From Cubamyces lactineus (lineage: Eukaryota; Basidiomycota; Agaricomycetes; Polyporales; Polyporaceae), in contig JACDTU010000001.1 in the NCBI GenBank assembly GCA_022376465.1, positions 2,852,001 to 2,916,000 of the forward strand: a DNA stretch of 64,000 bases. Reading direction: 5' to 3'. The notes under the pieces were generated by a model. The model was not told where the DNA came from, ran no database searches, and saw only the letters and a list, made by a program, of their open reading frames with translations. This document shows, piece by piece, positions 45,776-59,271 of the stretch (positions are counted from its first letter, which is position 1; every line of letters starts with the position of its first letter). The position numbers and the translations under genes are program-made.

Positions 45776-47821
45776 GATGTCGTCAAGCGTCCGTGTTGGT
45801 GGGTATTGTGGACCGTTAACGGATTTCTCGGATGTGGATGGTTAGGTTATACGACGAGCGTTTTCGTAGGAATGAGCGAGACAAGTGAAGGAGAGTCTGG
45901 AGAGCTTCGCAAGGTTTTGCGGGTGGTGTACTGCACCAAGATTATGACGGGAGTAGATAGGAGGGTAAGGTTATGTACGCTGGAACCTCAGCTGAGCAAG
46001 TTGGCCGTGAGAGGGACACGAGTAGGAAGTTGACGTTCCTGACGAGATGGTGGCACTGCGCTGAGTGCTGCGCCTCCTCCACGCATTGGCGCTCCCGGAA
46101 CCACATTCTCGATCACATCTGTCAAAGTATCCCTCCGTGCCCGCAAGATTCTCATGTCCACAGAGAAAGACATTGTATGTATAGGATTGGAAGCCGCGTC
46201 GGCCGACGACGTATGGTGGGGGGTCAGCAGGACGGATGCTGTCAATGACTTCCACGGACTAGTACTTGCTCTCAGGCCGCTTGCAATGCGATCACATCCT
46301 CCGAGAAGCGTATGCCAATTGTACAAGCAATAATCCTTAGTGTCACACTTGTAGGCTAGCAATCATGCGGATATCAGGTTACTTTCCGCAAGTGAGCTTG
46401 ATATTGCGAGAGATGGCGGCGGAAGCTAAGAAACTGGACGTGATACCTGACATGACGTCACCCATACGTAGCGAATCAGGCAAGTCAGCTGTCGCGGCGA
46501 GTACTGCCAGTCTGCCTTGCAGTAATTAGCACTACTTATATACAGTAATTTCCTATGTCACTATCAGAGAAGGAGCGCTGAATGCGCATGTGGCACGTGT
46601 GACGCATTGGAGCCATCGGGTCCACGGAGCGTTCGAGGACGCGCAGTGCACTCGTGTATGGAGTTGCGGTACGTGCAATAAGAACTGACCGTATATGCCG
46701 GCACGGCTTGGAGCTCGTGTTGCTGCGCTCAGCTACAGGAATTTCGCTCGTCGTGCCTGGAGCCGAAGTCTCGCGTCATATCGTTCTTGATAGTCCACAG
46801 AGCTAGGTCCCACTCCCGCCGGATCAGCCGTTCTGCAAGGCAGTCGAGACAAGCACTCTTCCGAGCTCTGGAAGGATTCCGAGGGCTGATGTGACGAGCC
46901 ATGCTGTAGCATTTAGGCTGCTGGATCGCGAATACTTATGCTCAGTGCCAACGAGGAATCGTAGCATAGTGACATAATGGTATGCATGGCGTGCATGCCT
47001 GTCTCAGACATGGTGCCGTTGGAGGGCCGATGGTATCGCACGAGCATTCACGTCAACTTCGATGGTCCATCCTACCTCTGGGAGAAAACACAGTTTGTCT
47101 ACTCACCCTCGCAAGCCTTGCTCTCGCCGTTCGCAATTCCTGGAGTTGAATGAGCCTTTTCCTGGCCTATGTTGACGGTGGGAAACGAAGACGCGTACAC
47201 ACCAACACGCGGTCACATGCTGATACGCGAGCGCGAGCGACCCTGCCCTAAACTGAACGGCGAATCGAACACAACGCACCCTGCGCCTGTGTCGCCGCCT
47301 TTCGTACTGATTTCGAAAGCGTCTCTTTCTCCCCCTTGTCGTCCTCAAGTATTCTCCAAGGCCGCAAGATTGCGCGCGTCGTGCTGTCGACTACTCCCAA
47401 AGGCTCTCGGGGACATTCCGCAAGAAGAACATCTGTCTAGCTCGCATTCCGTCTTGACTTACTCAAGATCGACGCCTAAGGATACCCAACTCTACCCTGC
47501 TGTCGGCTCCTTGGACCATCCTGACACACGCGCGATTCCTCTCTGCTTGATTTCTGACTCTGTGCCATGTTCTAAATTGATCCCGCCAAATGACAAGCTA
47601 TACATCCTCCGATCCTGGGGAGCCAAGATCGCCGCTCTTTGGGACGGCGACCTTCTCCACCCTATCCCCTACTCAAACACCATATTCCTCTTCCAGACTT
47701 TCTTCCGACCGTTCTGGTGTGTATTGTGCATAGTAAGATTGAACTGCAGATTAACACTTCAATTTCATCAGTCACACCTATTGGCTCCACCTACGGCACC
47801 GAGGTATCCTCGCCACGTCAA
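45776..47821. other. 2-kb gap upstream of the giant gene
   Basis: No supportable gene. The last 500-700 bases before 47822 are C/T-rich with several upstream ATGs and stops, and are best read as promoter and long 5' leader of the giant gene. A long frame there, ending at 47972, has leader-like composition and conflicts with the reading frame of the giant gene. Confidence 0.45.
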
Positions 47822-50800
47822 ATGCGTAGGATCTTGGTCTCTCCATCCCCTTCCTCGCGGGACTCGGACACCTATGCTTATTCAGACGAAAATTCTATGG
47901 ACGACGTGGCCGAGGTGGAGGCCGCGCTCAGCCTTGTGGACGATGAAATCGCTCACACTGAAGATGCACTGACCGAGTGGTCTCGCGGGTCTTCCTCGGT
48001 TGGTACGTCTACATCCTTCACAGGCCAGTATAGCGCAACAACCTCCGCTACGCCTGCCACCTATCTCTCGGGAGATTACCGTTCAATTGCAGACACGCTA
48101 CTTGATCGGGAAAGGCGGGTGCTCAGCACAATTTCTGAGCACACCGAGAACCCGTCGAGACCGAACTCCTTCACTCAGTCTGGTAGTGGACAAGGTAGCA
48201 GGCCAAACACCCACTATTCCAACAACTCAGGTGAGAATAGGCGATCCGCCAACATGGACGGACGCGCCTCTCCCGCCCTCCCGCCCCTTCATTCCCGCGC
48301 CGCTACGGATCCCAGCGGTGCCCCCACAGGTCATACTCCAGGGCGCGTGCTTAATGTCCCAGGACGTCGCGCAGGCGAGCTTATCGCTTTCTTCGAGGAG
48401 AAGCAGACGGCCTCTGGGAGAGATTCGCCGCGTCTCTACGGGCACACGCGCACGCTCTCTGCTCCGATGGGCCCTCGTTCTCCAGCCCCTCGCTCACCGA
48501 GCCCTTACACCACCACAATGAGCCCATCTATGTCTACTTTTGGCCATACCGCGACCACCACTGGGTACGGCTATACGACAGGCTACGGTACCTCAACGTA
48601 TGGCTATAGTTCGCGCCCGTCATCGCCGACGAAGAGCAGGGCAGGGTCTTCGGTGTCCTCCTCAGGCCCAATCACGACCATGTCCTCACTTCTCTCCCCT
48701 CCCCTCCGCGGCTCGACTACCCTTTCTGGTGACTCGCGCCTCCCTACAAGCAGTGGTACCTTCACTCAGACTCGCAGCGGCCCTAGCACCTACACCAGCA
48801 CATGCCCGACCACGACTGCTTCGTACAGTACCACGAATCCCACCACCACGACTCTTTCTAGCTCCGGGTTCACTACCACCGCAACGCCAACGGCTTCGTC
48901 GCTGCGCAGGCCGCAGACATCACCACGCTCGCCACTCACCTCTGTCAGGAACATCGTCGCGGCGTGGAAAGAGCGCACGCCCTCGCTGGGGAAGTCGGTC
49001 AGGTCAAACACCACTTCGCCATCGCCGCCTCCGGGAGAGGGGCTGTTCAGTCTGCGCAGGCGCGCGGAGCGAGGGAACGCGCGTCTACGAGACCGTGCCC
49101 TCAGTGGCATGGACGAGAGTGGCAGGTTCGTCGAACGCGCATACGAAGGCGAGATGAGCACGAGCGAAGGCGCAAGCATGAGTGCGAGCAGCGTGCTCCC
49201 GCCCGCATTCGACTTGTCCGAGCTCGGGCAGTACGCGAATGCTGGTGGTACGCAAGAGGTGAGCTATCTTTCCAGATGATCTTATCTTATCTGCCCAAAT
49301 GGGTCTACCCTTCTACCCTTCACTTTGTCACATTTACCTTGGTTTATTCGACCATGATGTGAGCACTTTGTTAACATGCAGAATTTGTTTGCAGCCGCTG
49401 AGGATTGGTCTGCTATGGTATCTCAATGTCCACGCCCCGCCGCCGTACAGATGGCAACGATGTCAAGCCCTCTTGTATCCGCACATGCTTTTGCTTTCGT
49501 GGATCGCCCCAGGTGGAGGCAGAGGCATAGTGACATTGGATCTCTTGAATTGCATCGAGGTCCGCTCGGTACCGTCCCCGCTCCACCCGACGGCGCAGGA
49601 TGATGTCGGTACTATTGCCGCCCGCATGCAGAGCGAATCTGCAGGCGCGACTGGACTCGTGGGGGAGATGGATCTGATGGAGACGCTCTGCCCATTCCAG
49701 CTGCTTTACAGCGATGGTATTGAGAGGCTCGGCGCGGAGAGTGCAAGAGAACGAGTGCGATGGGTCAGCGCCATCTGGTATGTCTTCAAGATTGGCTTTC
49801 TGAATGGGTTGCTGACGAGTTACTCTTTACATTACAGGGAGGTCTTGGACCGTGCGGTTACTATCCCCGACCGTTCGAGCACAAGGTCCCCGACTGGTTC
49901 TATCCGGACTATTCAGTCTATCTCGAGTACTGCTACCTCGCAGTCTGGTACTGGCTCGGCGTCAACAGTCTACGTACCCCCACTGGACGAGCTGTCGGAC
50001 ATCCAATCGCTATCCGGCTCGAGTAACCTCTCCAGGCGTCCGTCGCTTGCCTCTGCTCGGATGCGTGCGACCGACGACGCAGCCGTCTCTTCGCAAGGCT
50101 ACCTTTACCCTGGAGATCCGCGTGTCATTGCTCCTAGTCGTAGCAGCTCTCTCCGCCGTACAAGTTCTCTCACTGATCTGGACGAGGAGTTCGCGTCTGC
50201 AGTGCGCCGTGCCCGTGAGGGCCGTCCTGGCCTTGGTTTCGGGCTAAGTCTCGCCGGTGGACTCGCTGTCGGAGATGCCTCTCCCGTAACCGTGTCGAGT
50301 GGTCCAAGGCTGGGTGGGCCTGTGTACATGTCGCCTCCTCCGTCGAACGTGGGGAGGTCTGATAAGCGTAGCCGGGGCTCCTCAGAAGCGTCGAGCTCAG
50401 TCTCCGACGACGCGTTTTTCAGCGCAGGTTCGGCTTCCGGGTCACAATCTGCAACGCGGACACCGACCTCGAGCTTCTACTCCTCGTCTTCTTTTACCCG
50501 TGCGCTTGGCGGTACGACCACCGATACCAGGACCGGGACCGTCAGTGGTACTGGCCTTGTCACGGACGAGACGATCGAGCTCTTGTCCGGATCCGGGACT
50601 AACATTGTTCCTTCTACGCTCTCTTACCGCGGGACGACATCTGCCTCGCTCCTTGGCGACTCGCACGACTCCGAAACACTCACTGACGGGCTGTACAGTT
50701 CTACCTCTCCTTCTCGCAGTGGCCTCACGCGCCAAGGAGGTGTCCGTCGTCGAACTCCCCGCGGATCGCGCTCGTACACTACCACGTCCTACCCAAGCGA

Positions 50801-53800
50801 GTCCGAGGGCATCTCGGACAAGGAGAACTCGCTCACTTACTCGGGAACGTATTCTGGGACGTACTCAGGCACGTACACGTATTCGTCGGACTCGTACGGG
50901 ACTCGGTCCTACACAGAGGGTCTCAGCACGCTCGAAAGCTATTCACGCACAACTGGGACGACACCGACTATGAACACGAGAAGCCGTTCTGTCACTCCTA
51001 CCCCGTCGTCGTCCTCTTACAGCCGCTCGTTGGCGGATGGACCAACGACGGAGAGTGAGACTGAAGGGCTGACGGACGGGACGACCTACTACACTTCGAG
51101 GACACCCGCTCCGAAGTCACCGTCAACGGCGTCGTTCAAGAGTCTGTCGACGATCCCATCGCTGTCGGACTACGAGACAGCGGTGATCTGCGACACCGAG
51201 TACGAGACCGCGGAGAAGTGCCTGAGCGAGGTTGCAGACACCGAGTTCAACACTGCTGACCCGTGCCCGACTCCTCCCCCGGAGACGGAGTACATCACGG
51301 CAGAGGTGTGTGCATCGGACGTGTCCACGGAGTTCAAGACCGCGAACTGCAAGTGCAAGGACAAGGAGCGTGTGCTAGAGGCGGACGAGATTAGTATCAA
51401 CCCGCCGTCTGAGATACCGACGATTCCTTCGTCGGTACCCTCTCCTGTGTCCGTTGCGAGGGATATCGAGTACGAGCCGGCGGACATTCCCCTCCCCCCG
51501 TCTATGTACAGTCCGAGTGAGCCTTCCGAGCATACTCCTACAGAGCGGGCGCCTTCTCCTGTTCCGACGTCCCTCTCCCCGACGCCTACCTCTGTTACAC
51601 CATCCTCTGCAACGCCTTCTACCGGCCATTCCCCCACATTGCCACCCCCTTCGTCGACCCCTTCCTCCGTCACTGTTTCCTCGGTAACGCCGTCGGAGCC
51701 CTATGTAGTACCCCCGGTGGAACGCACAGTGTCCTCTGTGTCGCTCACGGAGCCTTCGCTGGAACTGACCCCTTCCTCGCCCCAGCAATCCATCCGGACG
51801 CCTTCGACCTTCGAGCCCAGCGCGGAGTCGTTGTCACAAGAGTCGATTCCAGGACCCTCCCCGATCCTGCCGCTATCGGAGCTGGAGTTGACCATCCCTT
51901 CGACGAGCTCAAGCCCAACGGAGTCGTCCGTCTCGCCTACGCCGTCGAGTCAACTGACGCCTAGTGTGCCATCAACGCTCGAGCAGCCGACGACGGCGTC
52001 GAGCCCTGCTATCCCAGAGTCGCACTGGGGTGCGGAGTCCGATCAATCATACGAGTCGTCCATGCTTCGTGCGTCGCCGTCCATGGCGTCCATGGCGCTT
52101 CCAGAGGGCCCCGACACGTCGTTCGAGACCTCTTTCCTTCGTCCAAGCGGCACGGTCGAGTCGACCGAATCGTCGATGCTCACGCCCATCACGGAAGTCA
52201 GCCCATCCTCTCCTATTTCGGAGTCGTCTACGCCCTCGTCGGAGTTGACGCCTACGCAGTCGACGCTGTCCCTACTCCCGAGCGTGCCCTCTCCCACTCC
52301 GATTCCGACGGACTTGCCCCGTGCTATGACGCTCACGCGCACCCCTTCAAGCGTCTCGACTGTTTCGTCGATCTCGATGAGTTCTTCCCGCATCGCTCCG
52401 TCAGAGTTCGAGTTGGATGTGTCCACGGAGCCTTCGTTGCTTTCGGTGCCGTCAACGGAACGCACGGTACGCTCAATACGTCGTTCACAAACGCCCCAGC
52501 GCACGGAATCAGTAAGTCCAGAATGTATGTGTACCGTACCGGCCGCTCACAGAATTATCTAGGTCTCGCCGCTGATGATCCCGCTACCACCTTCGCCTGC
52601 GCCCCCGACACCTTCGGCGTCGTTCGAAGTCAGTATCACAACGCCAAGAGGGGACGCACCGTCGATTGCTTCGAACATCGACACCATCGCGTCGGATGCG
52701 CCGAGCCACATCCTGACCCACGATGTGAATCGCTTGTTGCAATACCTGAACGACGCCAACGAGGCCCGGGGAGCTGAAAGCCGGTATATTGCGGAGAACA
52801 TTCACGATATCAAGAACACGCTCGAGGACCTCGAGGACCTTCTGCGGCAGAGGCTGGTACCCGACATCCCTCCGCCAGTTCCTCGCAAGGACATCTCGGT
52901 CGGTAGGAGTAGCGTCATCTCGTCTGACAGGATCTCTCGATCAGAGCGGGCTACTCCCATCGGACCTCGTGAAGTACCCCGCGAAGTGCCTCGGATCGTC
53001 CGTGCGATGTCTTTGTCGCCACCGCCCATACGTCTTCCTTCCCCAGACACGCTGAGCGACCGCTCCGTTTCGTTCTTGTCGTCCCATCACTCTGACGACT
53101 TAAGCCTCATGGAGTCGGAGTCGTACCCCATGGCCGGCCCTGGGTCCCCTTCCTGGCCCTCGTCGTCACCAATCTCATCACCCGAAAGCTCCTCGGTATC
53201 CTCTCCTACTTCCGTCCCCCCGACATCGGCTACACCCTCTCAACTGTCAGACATCGGCCTGGCTTTGCCTCAGCCACAGCTCCGGAGTCCAACTCCTACG
53301 CCCCCTCCGCTATCCTCGTCACCGTCACCATCGTCACTCTCAAGTGATACAGCAAGACCAGTACCGCAGATCTCGCTGGGCGACCTGCGCAATACACTTG
53401 ACAACATTCGTCAGCAGGTCGCTGCCATGCTCGAAGGACAACATGCGACCAATCGTCGCCTCGATGAGCTGCAGGATCGGCCAATTATGCTTCCACCACA
53501 ACAGCTACCACAGCCACCTCCTGTGAATCTCAGAGAGTTTGCGGATAGGTTGCGTGGAATTGAAGAAAACTTGGGTCGTCTTCTTGATGCTGCTCGCGTG
53601 GCTCCCCCTGTGTCCGAGGAGGAGGGTTCAGCCGTTCAGTCGGAAGCTCCGTCGTGGTTGAGAGACATCATCGATGCCGCAAGGGGTGGTACTGATCAGC
53701 CAAGTATCCATGCTCCTATTGCTCAACGTCCACCTGGCCGGTCTTTCGATGAAGAGCTGATGGATATCATGTTGTCTGGTCCTCCGACCACCGCGCCTGC

Positions 53801-56800
53801 ACAACCTCCTCCGCCTCTTGTCCCTCTCATCTACCGCCCTGGACCTCGTCCTCGTCCTCGTAGTGCCAGTCCGACGTTTGTCCCCGAGCGTCCTGAGACT
53901 GTCCCACTCTGGCGTCCCCAAGTGCCCTCCGAGCGCCGAAGGGATGTTGGGAGACCTCCTCGTCAAGTCACGCGCCCCCCTCCCGTGCAACCTCGTATTC
54001 CTCCTGAGGAACGAGTCATGCAAACGGTACCTCCGTCGGAACCTGAGAGTCAACCTGAAGGCGCGACCATGGTCCCTCCACCGACTGGCCCCGGGGTGCG
54101 ACCTGTAAGCGGTCCCGATATTAACTTCGACGAGCGCGTCCGGCAACTGAGAGAGCAACGTCGGCCTGGTACTGGGGGTTGGTACCAGACAGAGACGGTC
54201 AGTTGTCGGTAGCGTTTTCATCTTTCATGTTTACTGACGTTCCCGCAGGACGCGCCGCCAACCAGACCGATGACCGCTCCAGCTGGTGTCGATACCGCAC
54301 CTGGTCCGCAGCAATGGTATGTACCAGCGTCGCAGGCCCAACCGGAAGCCCAAATGGCGGACCAACCTCAAGCTCCAGTCCCTCCGCCGGGGACAGCCGC
54401 ACCGCAACCGCCGCCGCCAATGCCGCAATTCGTCCCGGTGACTGCAGGGCCAGTGAGTGGACTTGACATTTTCCGTAACGCTGTACTAACGGTACTTAGA
54501 CTGTTGTGCAACTCCCGTCGACGTTTAGCGACATCCTGGACTTGCTGAGGGTGAGTGCAGCCGATCATATCACGAAATGGTCCCTGACCCGCTCTCTAGG
54601 ACAACCGTAGCGGCCAACTCGCTGGATTGGAACAACAGAGCGAAATCATCGGCTACTTAAGAGGCCTCAATCAATGGCTTGAACGAGATGTTCACGATCG
54701 ACATGCGGAAATTCGAAGCGTCTCGGCGCGACTAGAGCAGACGAGGGACGAAGTTCTTCAAACGTTGACTGATATCGCTCGGGCGATGAGACCTGCAGGT
54801 ACGATTAGCAACATATCCCCTGTCGCTACATGAGAGCTCACCGCGTCACTAGGTCAAGGCGGCATTGTGATCCCCCCACCGCCCATCATCCCTGGGACCG
54901 GTGGACCTACAGTGATGCCCCAGACGCCCTATCGCGATCAAGGACCGGCATCTCGCCCTGCAGAATGGCCTCACGAAGAAACTCCACCCCCAATTGTACC
55001 TCCGTACCCGTCTATGGTGTATCCCCCAGGCCCTGTGATTCCTCCTGGTCCTGTTCCTCAGCCCATGCCCCCTCCAATGCCTGAGCCACGCATCTATGTC
55101 CGACCTCCCTCGGACGAAAGCGACATCGTACCTCCACGACCGCAGAGCCGTAGCCGTTCAAGCTCTCCGGATGATGGGTCCTCGGTCTCCGAGGGTCCTG
55201 ATCAGTACACTGTTGTGCCTCCACCGCAAGCGCCCCAAATGATACCAGTCGGGGGCCCTGGTATGCAACAACCTGCACAGCAGATCACGGTAATCCCTCC
55301 ACCAGCTGGTGGGCCCACGATAATCGACGTTCCTCCTGGAGCATCCACGACACATCACACATCACCTCAGGCTTCCCCTACTCACGTCCATACACCTCCT
55401 CATGAAGATTACGGAGATGCGCCGTCGCGTCCACACACTCACGAACGGCCAGCTACTGACGAAGACTACGGTGATGCACCGTCGCGGCCACATACTCACG
55501 AGCGGCCAGCCACTGAAGAACATCGGTCGCCGAGCCGTTCAGCTTCGAGGCCGTCCCGCGCTGCTTCTTCGAGGAGGCACTCCCCTCAGCGACATTACGA
55601 GGACGAACACGCTGCGGGCCCACCGGAGATTACAAGGCAACCTACGGAAACTATCATTGTCCACCCCCCCGCTCCAGGCTTTCCTCAAGGCCCGTATCCT
55701 CCACCTCCTGTCCCAGGTGGTTATGGTCCCGGCCCAATGCCTGTGGCTGGCCCTGGTGTTACAGTGATAAGACCCTCTAGGTCCGGGTCTGGCTCAAGGA
55801 GTTCGTCCCCGGACAGGGGGTACGATCTCCATGCTATGCCTACTGGAGGTAGCCACCGGACTCGTAGATCATCTCGTTCCTCGCCCACTCTCCATGACCC
55901 CAGTCATGTTCCCAGTCAACCCCAAATCACTGTACTGCCCGGCCCTTCCCAAGGGCTACCGCATATGGAAGGGGCTGGTCCTTCAACGATACCCATCGTC
56001 GTACAGCAACCGTCTCACGCTAGCAGGGATAGTCGTGGACGTCCTATATCGCCAGAGGACCGCGATCGTCGTCGTCGCCATCGTCGCCATCGTGGTTACA
56101 GCTACTCTCCCTCTTATTCATCCGAACGTGACGATGGGCACCGCGGTCGAGATCGACGCTATGGTTATGGGTACCCTCCGGTTCCTTACATGGACCACCG
56201 TGGGCGACTACATTACCCACCTCCGCCGCCATGGTACGACTCCAGTGCCCGTTCGGGCTCCCCTAGAGGGTATGGTCGGCGACATCGCGATTATCCTTAT
56301 GATGTCGGAGGCTCCCGTTCTCCACGACGCGATTCACGTAGCCCCCGTGGTCGCCATGGTACTCGGACTCGTCGATCTGCTAGCCCTCATAGCCCTCGAG
56401 ACACTCGACACGGATCTATCAGTCCTCACGATCGTTCACCACGTCGCCTCACCCGCAGCCCCCGTCCTTCTGAGGTCGAAGACGACCCTCACGCCCCGCA
56501 TCATCACCACACTCCTAGTCACCCTCGTTCTTCGCGTAGCCAACGCCGTTCCCCACATGGCACCGTCCGTTCTGCATATAGTCGCCCTAGGTCGATTAGC
56601 GAACATGAGCAGGAGGAACCACCCTATTACCCTCCACAGAGGACACGCAGTCACCTGTCGCACGGCGAGCATGATGCCGATGCTCCCCACCATCCGTCAA
56701 GGACACCAAGCCACCGATCAAGGCCAGAGTATCATCCAACCCCTCATGTACCTACGATCGTTGACTTGGGCGGCGAAAGCCCTCCGCGGCGGTCCAGAAG

Positions 56801-59271
56801 CCCATCGCCAGGTGAGTGACATTGATACAGGCCACGCGAAGCCATGCTGATAACCCTCTAGGCGAGGAATACTATGGTCCAGAACATGCACGTTAGTACA
56901 CATTATCAATTATATGCGACCCGCTCATACAGCTAACTTGGTATCACAGAATCAAGGCCTAGGACCGTTAGCGGTCGTAAGTTTTGCAACTACATAACAA
57001 TGATGTTAGACGCTCACTCGATACCTCAGCGCGCGTTGTACCTCCTCCACTTTCCGACCGAGATCTTCACAGAGAGCTTACGGGTCCCGAAGACGTCATC
57101 ATTCCTCGTCTTCCTAGTACACACCCCGGGCACGCCCCTATTGAGGAACATGAACTCCCAGGTCTAGCTCAAACTCCCAGAACCATTCATGTTCCAACTC
57201 CACCATCAGAGGCTCCGTTCGAAGCAACCCCGACTGAGCATGGTCCTCCACCTACTGTCCCGCCAGCCTCTATAGCTCCCACAATAATCCCGCCGCCGCA
57301 TGAAGACATAGTAGCACCCCGCCGACTCTCCGGCCCTGGGGATCTGGGGCACGATGACGCTCTAGCGGAGAAGGAGCACCGTATTGACGAGCTCAGCCAC
57401 CAAGTTGCAGACCTTCTCGATGAGCTTCAAGAAGAAGAGATGAAGCGCGATCAGAACTTCCGAGCGAACGAAGAGGAAAGACAGCGCATGTTCGAAGGGA
57501 ACGAGGAGCGGCGGGATGAGGAAGCCCGCATGCGCCGTGACGGCATTTGGGAAGAGCTGGAAAGGCGTCTGGCCACCTTGCCTATTCCTACCTCAGCTGA
57601 GGGCGCACTACCGGTTCCTCCCCCTGGCTCACAGGTACCGGAGGGTGCACCCCCCACGCAGGAAGATTTTGCGGACAAGCCTACTGAGCCACCTCAACAA
57701 GTCGTCGGCCCAGGGCCCTCCCCGGAGACTGAATCTCTCGTGGACTCAATGCGTGAGGCTGCCGCCCGGCATGCGGACGACATTCGCGAGATCGTTGACC
57801 TCGAGCGAGAGGAGCTCAGGCGCGAGCGCGAGGCAGCTCAGGCTGAGCGCGAACGGGCCCTCGCGGAGGCTGCAGCGGAGAAGGAGCGTATGCACGAGGA
57901 GTACCAGGCGCACATCCGCGCCCTGGAGTCCGAGCTGAGCGCAGTGCGCAAAGAACTCGAGGACGAGAAGATGGCGCGGCAGTCGGAGGAGGCGGAACGC
58001 CGAGAGACGGAACGCGCGGAGATGCTGGAGCGCGATGAGTCGATGCGCGCGCAGCTGAGCGACATCACGAACCTCGTGTCCGAGCAACGCGATGAGCTAT
58101 CGCGCAAGCGGGAGCTCTCTGACCAGCGCTGGGACATCAAGCAGCAGCGCTGGGAGCAGAAGGACGCGGAGGACTCGCAGACGCGCAACATGCTCCAGCA
58201 GATCTTGGAGATGCAAGCGCAGATGCTCGCCTCGCAGGCGCAGTCGAAGGAGGAGCTTCTAGAAGAGATGCGAGCGAGTAAGTGCCCCACATAACGGTAG
58301 TCGCTTGCGTTGCTCACTGTGGCATTAGACCAACGTGCGGCGCTGGACGCCATTGAGCAACAGCGGGTTGCATACGAGGGCACGATCCGAGATATGGCTG
58401 AAGGTAGGACACTTCGGTACTACGAACCCGATTTGTATATTCATGATCACTCCTTTAGCATGGCGGGCCGATTGCGAACAGCGCAAGCAGGAGACTATCG
58501 AGGCCGTCAAGGCTACGGCCAACGAGCAGGTCCCGTACAATGTGCAAGGCGTGAGTAGCACAATATCCCTCCTATTATTCTAGTCTCTTGACACGCTGTT
58601 CCACAGTACCTCGACGAGTTCAGTCGTTCACTGGCTACGGAGGTCCGTATGCTGCTCAGCGAGGTCGGCAAACTGCGCGAAGATAAGCGCAACTTGGAAT
58701 AGTGAGTAATCATGCTTGCGCCGTAATTTACAGGGCTGACCGTTTGTGCCCGCGTGCAGCCAAATCGGAGAGCTCCTCCAATTCAAGTCCAAGTATGGCC
58801 CCGGTGGCGAATTCGATCCCAGCTGGTCAGTGACAATTACAACAAGAGGGTGCCCTGTGCATGTTACTGACCCCTTTACAGGAAGCCGGCTATGACCTGC
58901 GTCCCTACGGATGCAGCTCCTCCACCCGAGGCGCCCGCTCCCGAACCGGAGCCAGAGCAGCCACAGCAGGCTCCCAGTGCATGGCGATCCATTCACACTC
59001 GCGGCTCGAGGCGATCGAGGAGGACTCAAGCAGCTCCACAGCCAGCCCCGCCTCCGCCGCCGCCCGAGGTCCAATCGTGGGCGACGTGGCAACGTGAGTA
59101 TCACTCTATACACGTTCCGTGAGCCTTGTGCTGATAGTTTTGTGTCAATTAGCAAACCCTGCGTTTGTGCCATCGCCTCCGTCGACAACAATGGAGCACC
59201 ATCTCGCGCCGCCACAGGGCAGCCCGGGGTTGTTTGGACCGCGCTCTCCTCGCGACTCCCTTCACCGGTGA
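47822..59271 (+). CDS. giant PH-domain, repeat-rich coiled-coil protein, 3,501 aa, 17 exons
   Basis: Function unknown. Seventeen exons keep phase to one stop: 47822-49258, 49395-49777, 49838-52511, 52563-54197, 54249-54452, 54500-54550, 54600-54798, 54853-56811, 56862-56891, 56950-56976, 57030-58277, 58329-58403, 58459-58550, 58607-58701, 58760-58825, 58882-59093 and 59153-59271. Residues 1-479 are acidic then Ser/Thr/Pro-rich. Residues 480 to about 610 form a PH-like domain (GLLWYLNVHAPPPYRWQRC, FQLLYSDGIERLGAE, VRWVSAIWEVLDRA; the last helix holds the typical Trp). A long disordered stretch follows, with a Cys repeat near 1050-1110. Short helices (VNRLLQYLNDANEARGAES, LGDLRNTLDNIRQQV) lead to Pro/Arg/Ser regions and a His-bearing repeat (about 2380-2416). 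A charged coiled coil covers about 2970-3380, and the end has a conserved-looking LLQFKSKYGPGGEFDPSWKP. No TM segments. A cortical scaffold is my inference. The start at 47822 could be further upstream. Confidence 0.82.
50835..50870 (+). repeat. TYSG tandem repeat in the giant gene
   Basis: Three consecutive 12-bp units encode Thr-Tyr-Ser-Gly each, followed by a partial fourth (Thr-Tyr-Thr-Tyr). The third bases differ between units, so protein-level selection or an old expansion is more likely than recent slippage. Confidence 0.7.
51171..51356 (+). repeat. [YF]-x-T-A-x-x-C repeat array in the giant gene
   Basis: Five degenerate copies of aromatic-x-Thr-Ala-x-x-Cys (YETAVIC, YETAEKC, FNTADPC, YITAEVC, FKTANCKC) spaced by about 8 to 17 residues. 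The acidic pair Thr-Glu usually precedes the aromatic residue. Cys is otherwise rare in this protein. The DNA copies differ at many positions, so the pattern is kept at protein level. Confidence 0.75.
55404..55517 (+). repeat. 57-bp tandem duplication in the giant gene
   Basis: Two adjacent 57-bp units encode the 19-residue block EDYGDAPSRPHTHERPAT plus Asp or Glu. They are about 88 percent identical at DNA level, with mainly synonymous differences. Confidence 0.8.

Noticed and set aside
45971..46362. Minus-strand frames of 94-124 codons as a possible first exon of the small Cys-rich gene
   Set aside because: No splice join keeps phase with the Cys-rich part, and the ATG at 45775 with SDDICAGCC is a better start.
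47169..47972. 267-codon plus-strand frame upstream of and overlapping the giant gene start
   Set aside because: It conflicts in frame with exon 1 of the giant gene and has leader-like Leu/Pro/Ser composition; more likely 5' UTR.
55831..56850. 339-codon frame (Val/Thr/Ala-rich) overlapping exon 8 of the giant gene
   Set aside because: It is the +2 shadow of the Ser/Arg/His codons in exon 8. The exon 8 frame joins exons 7 and 9 in phase; this one does not.
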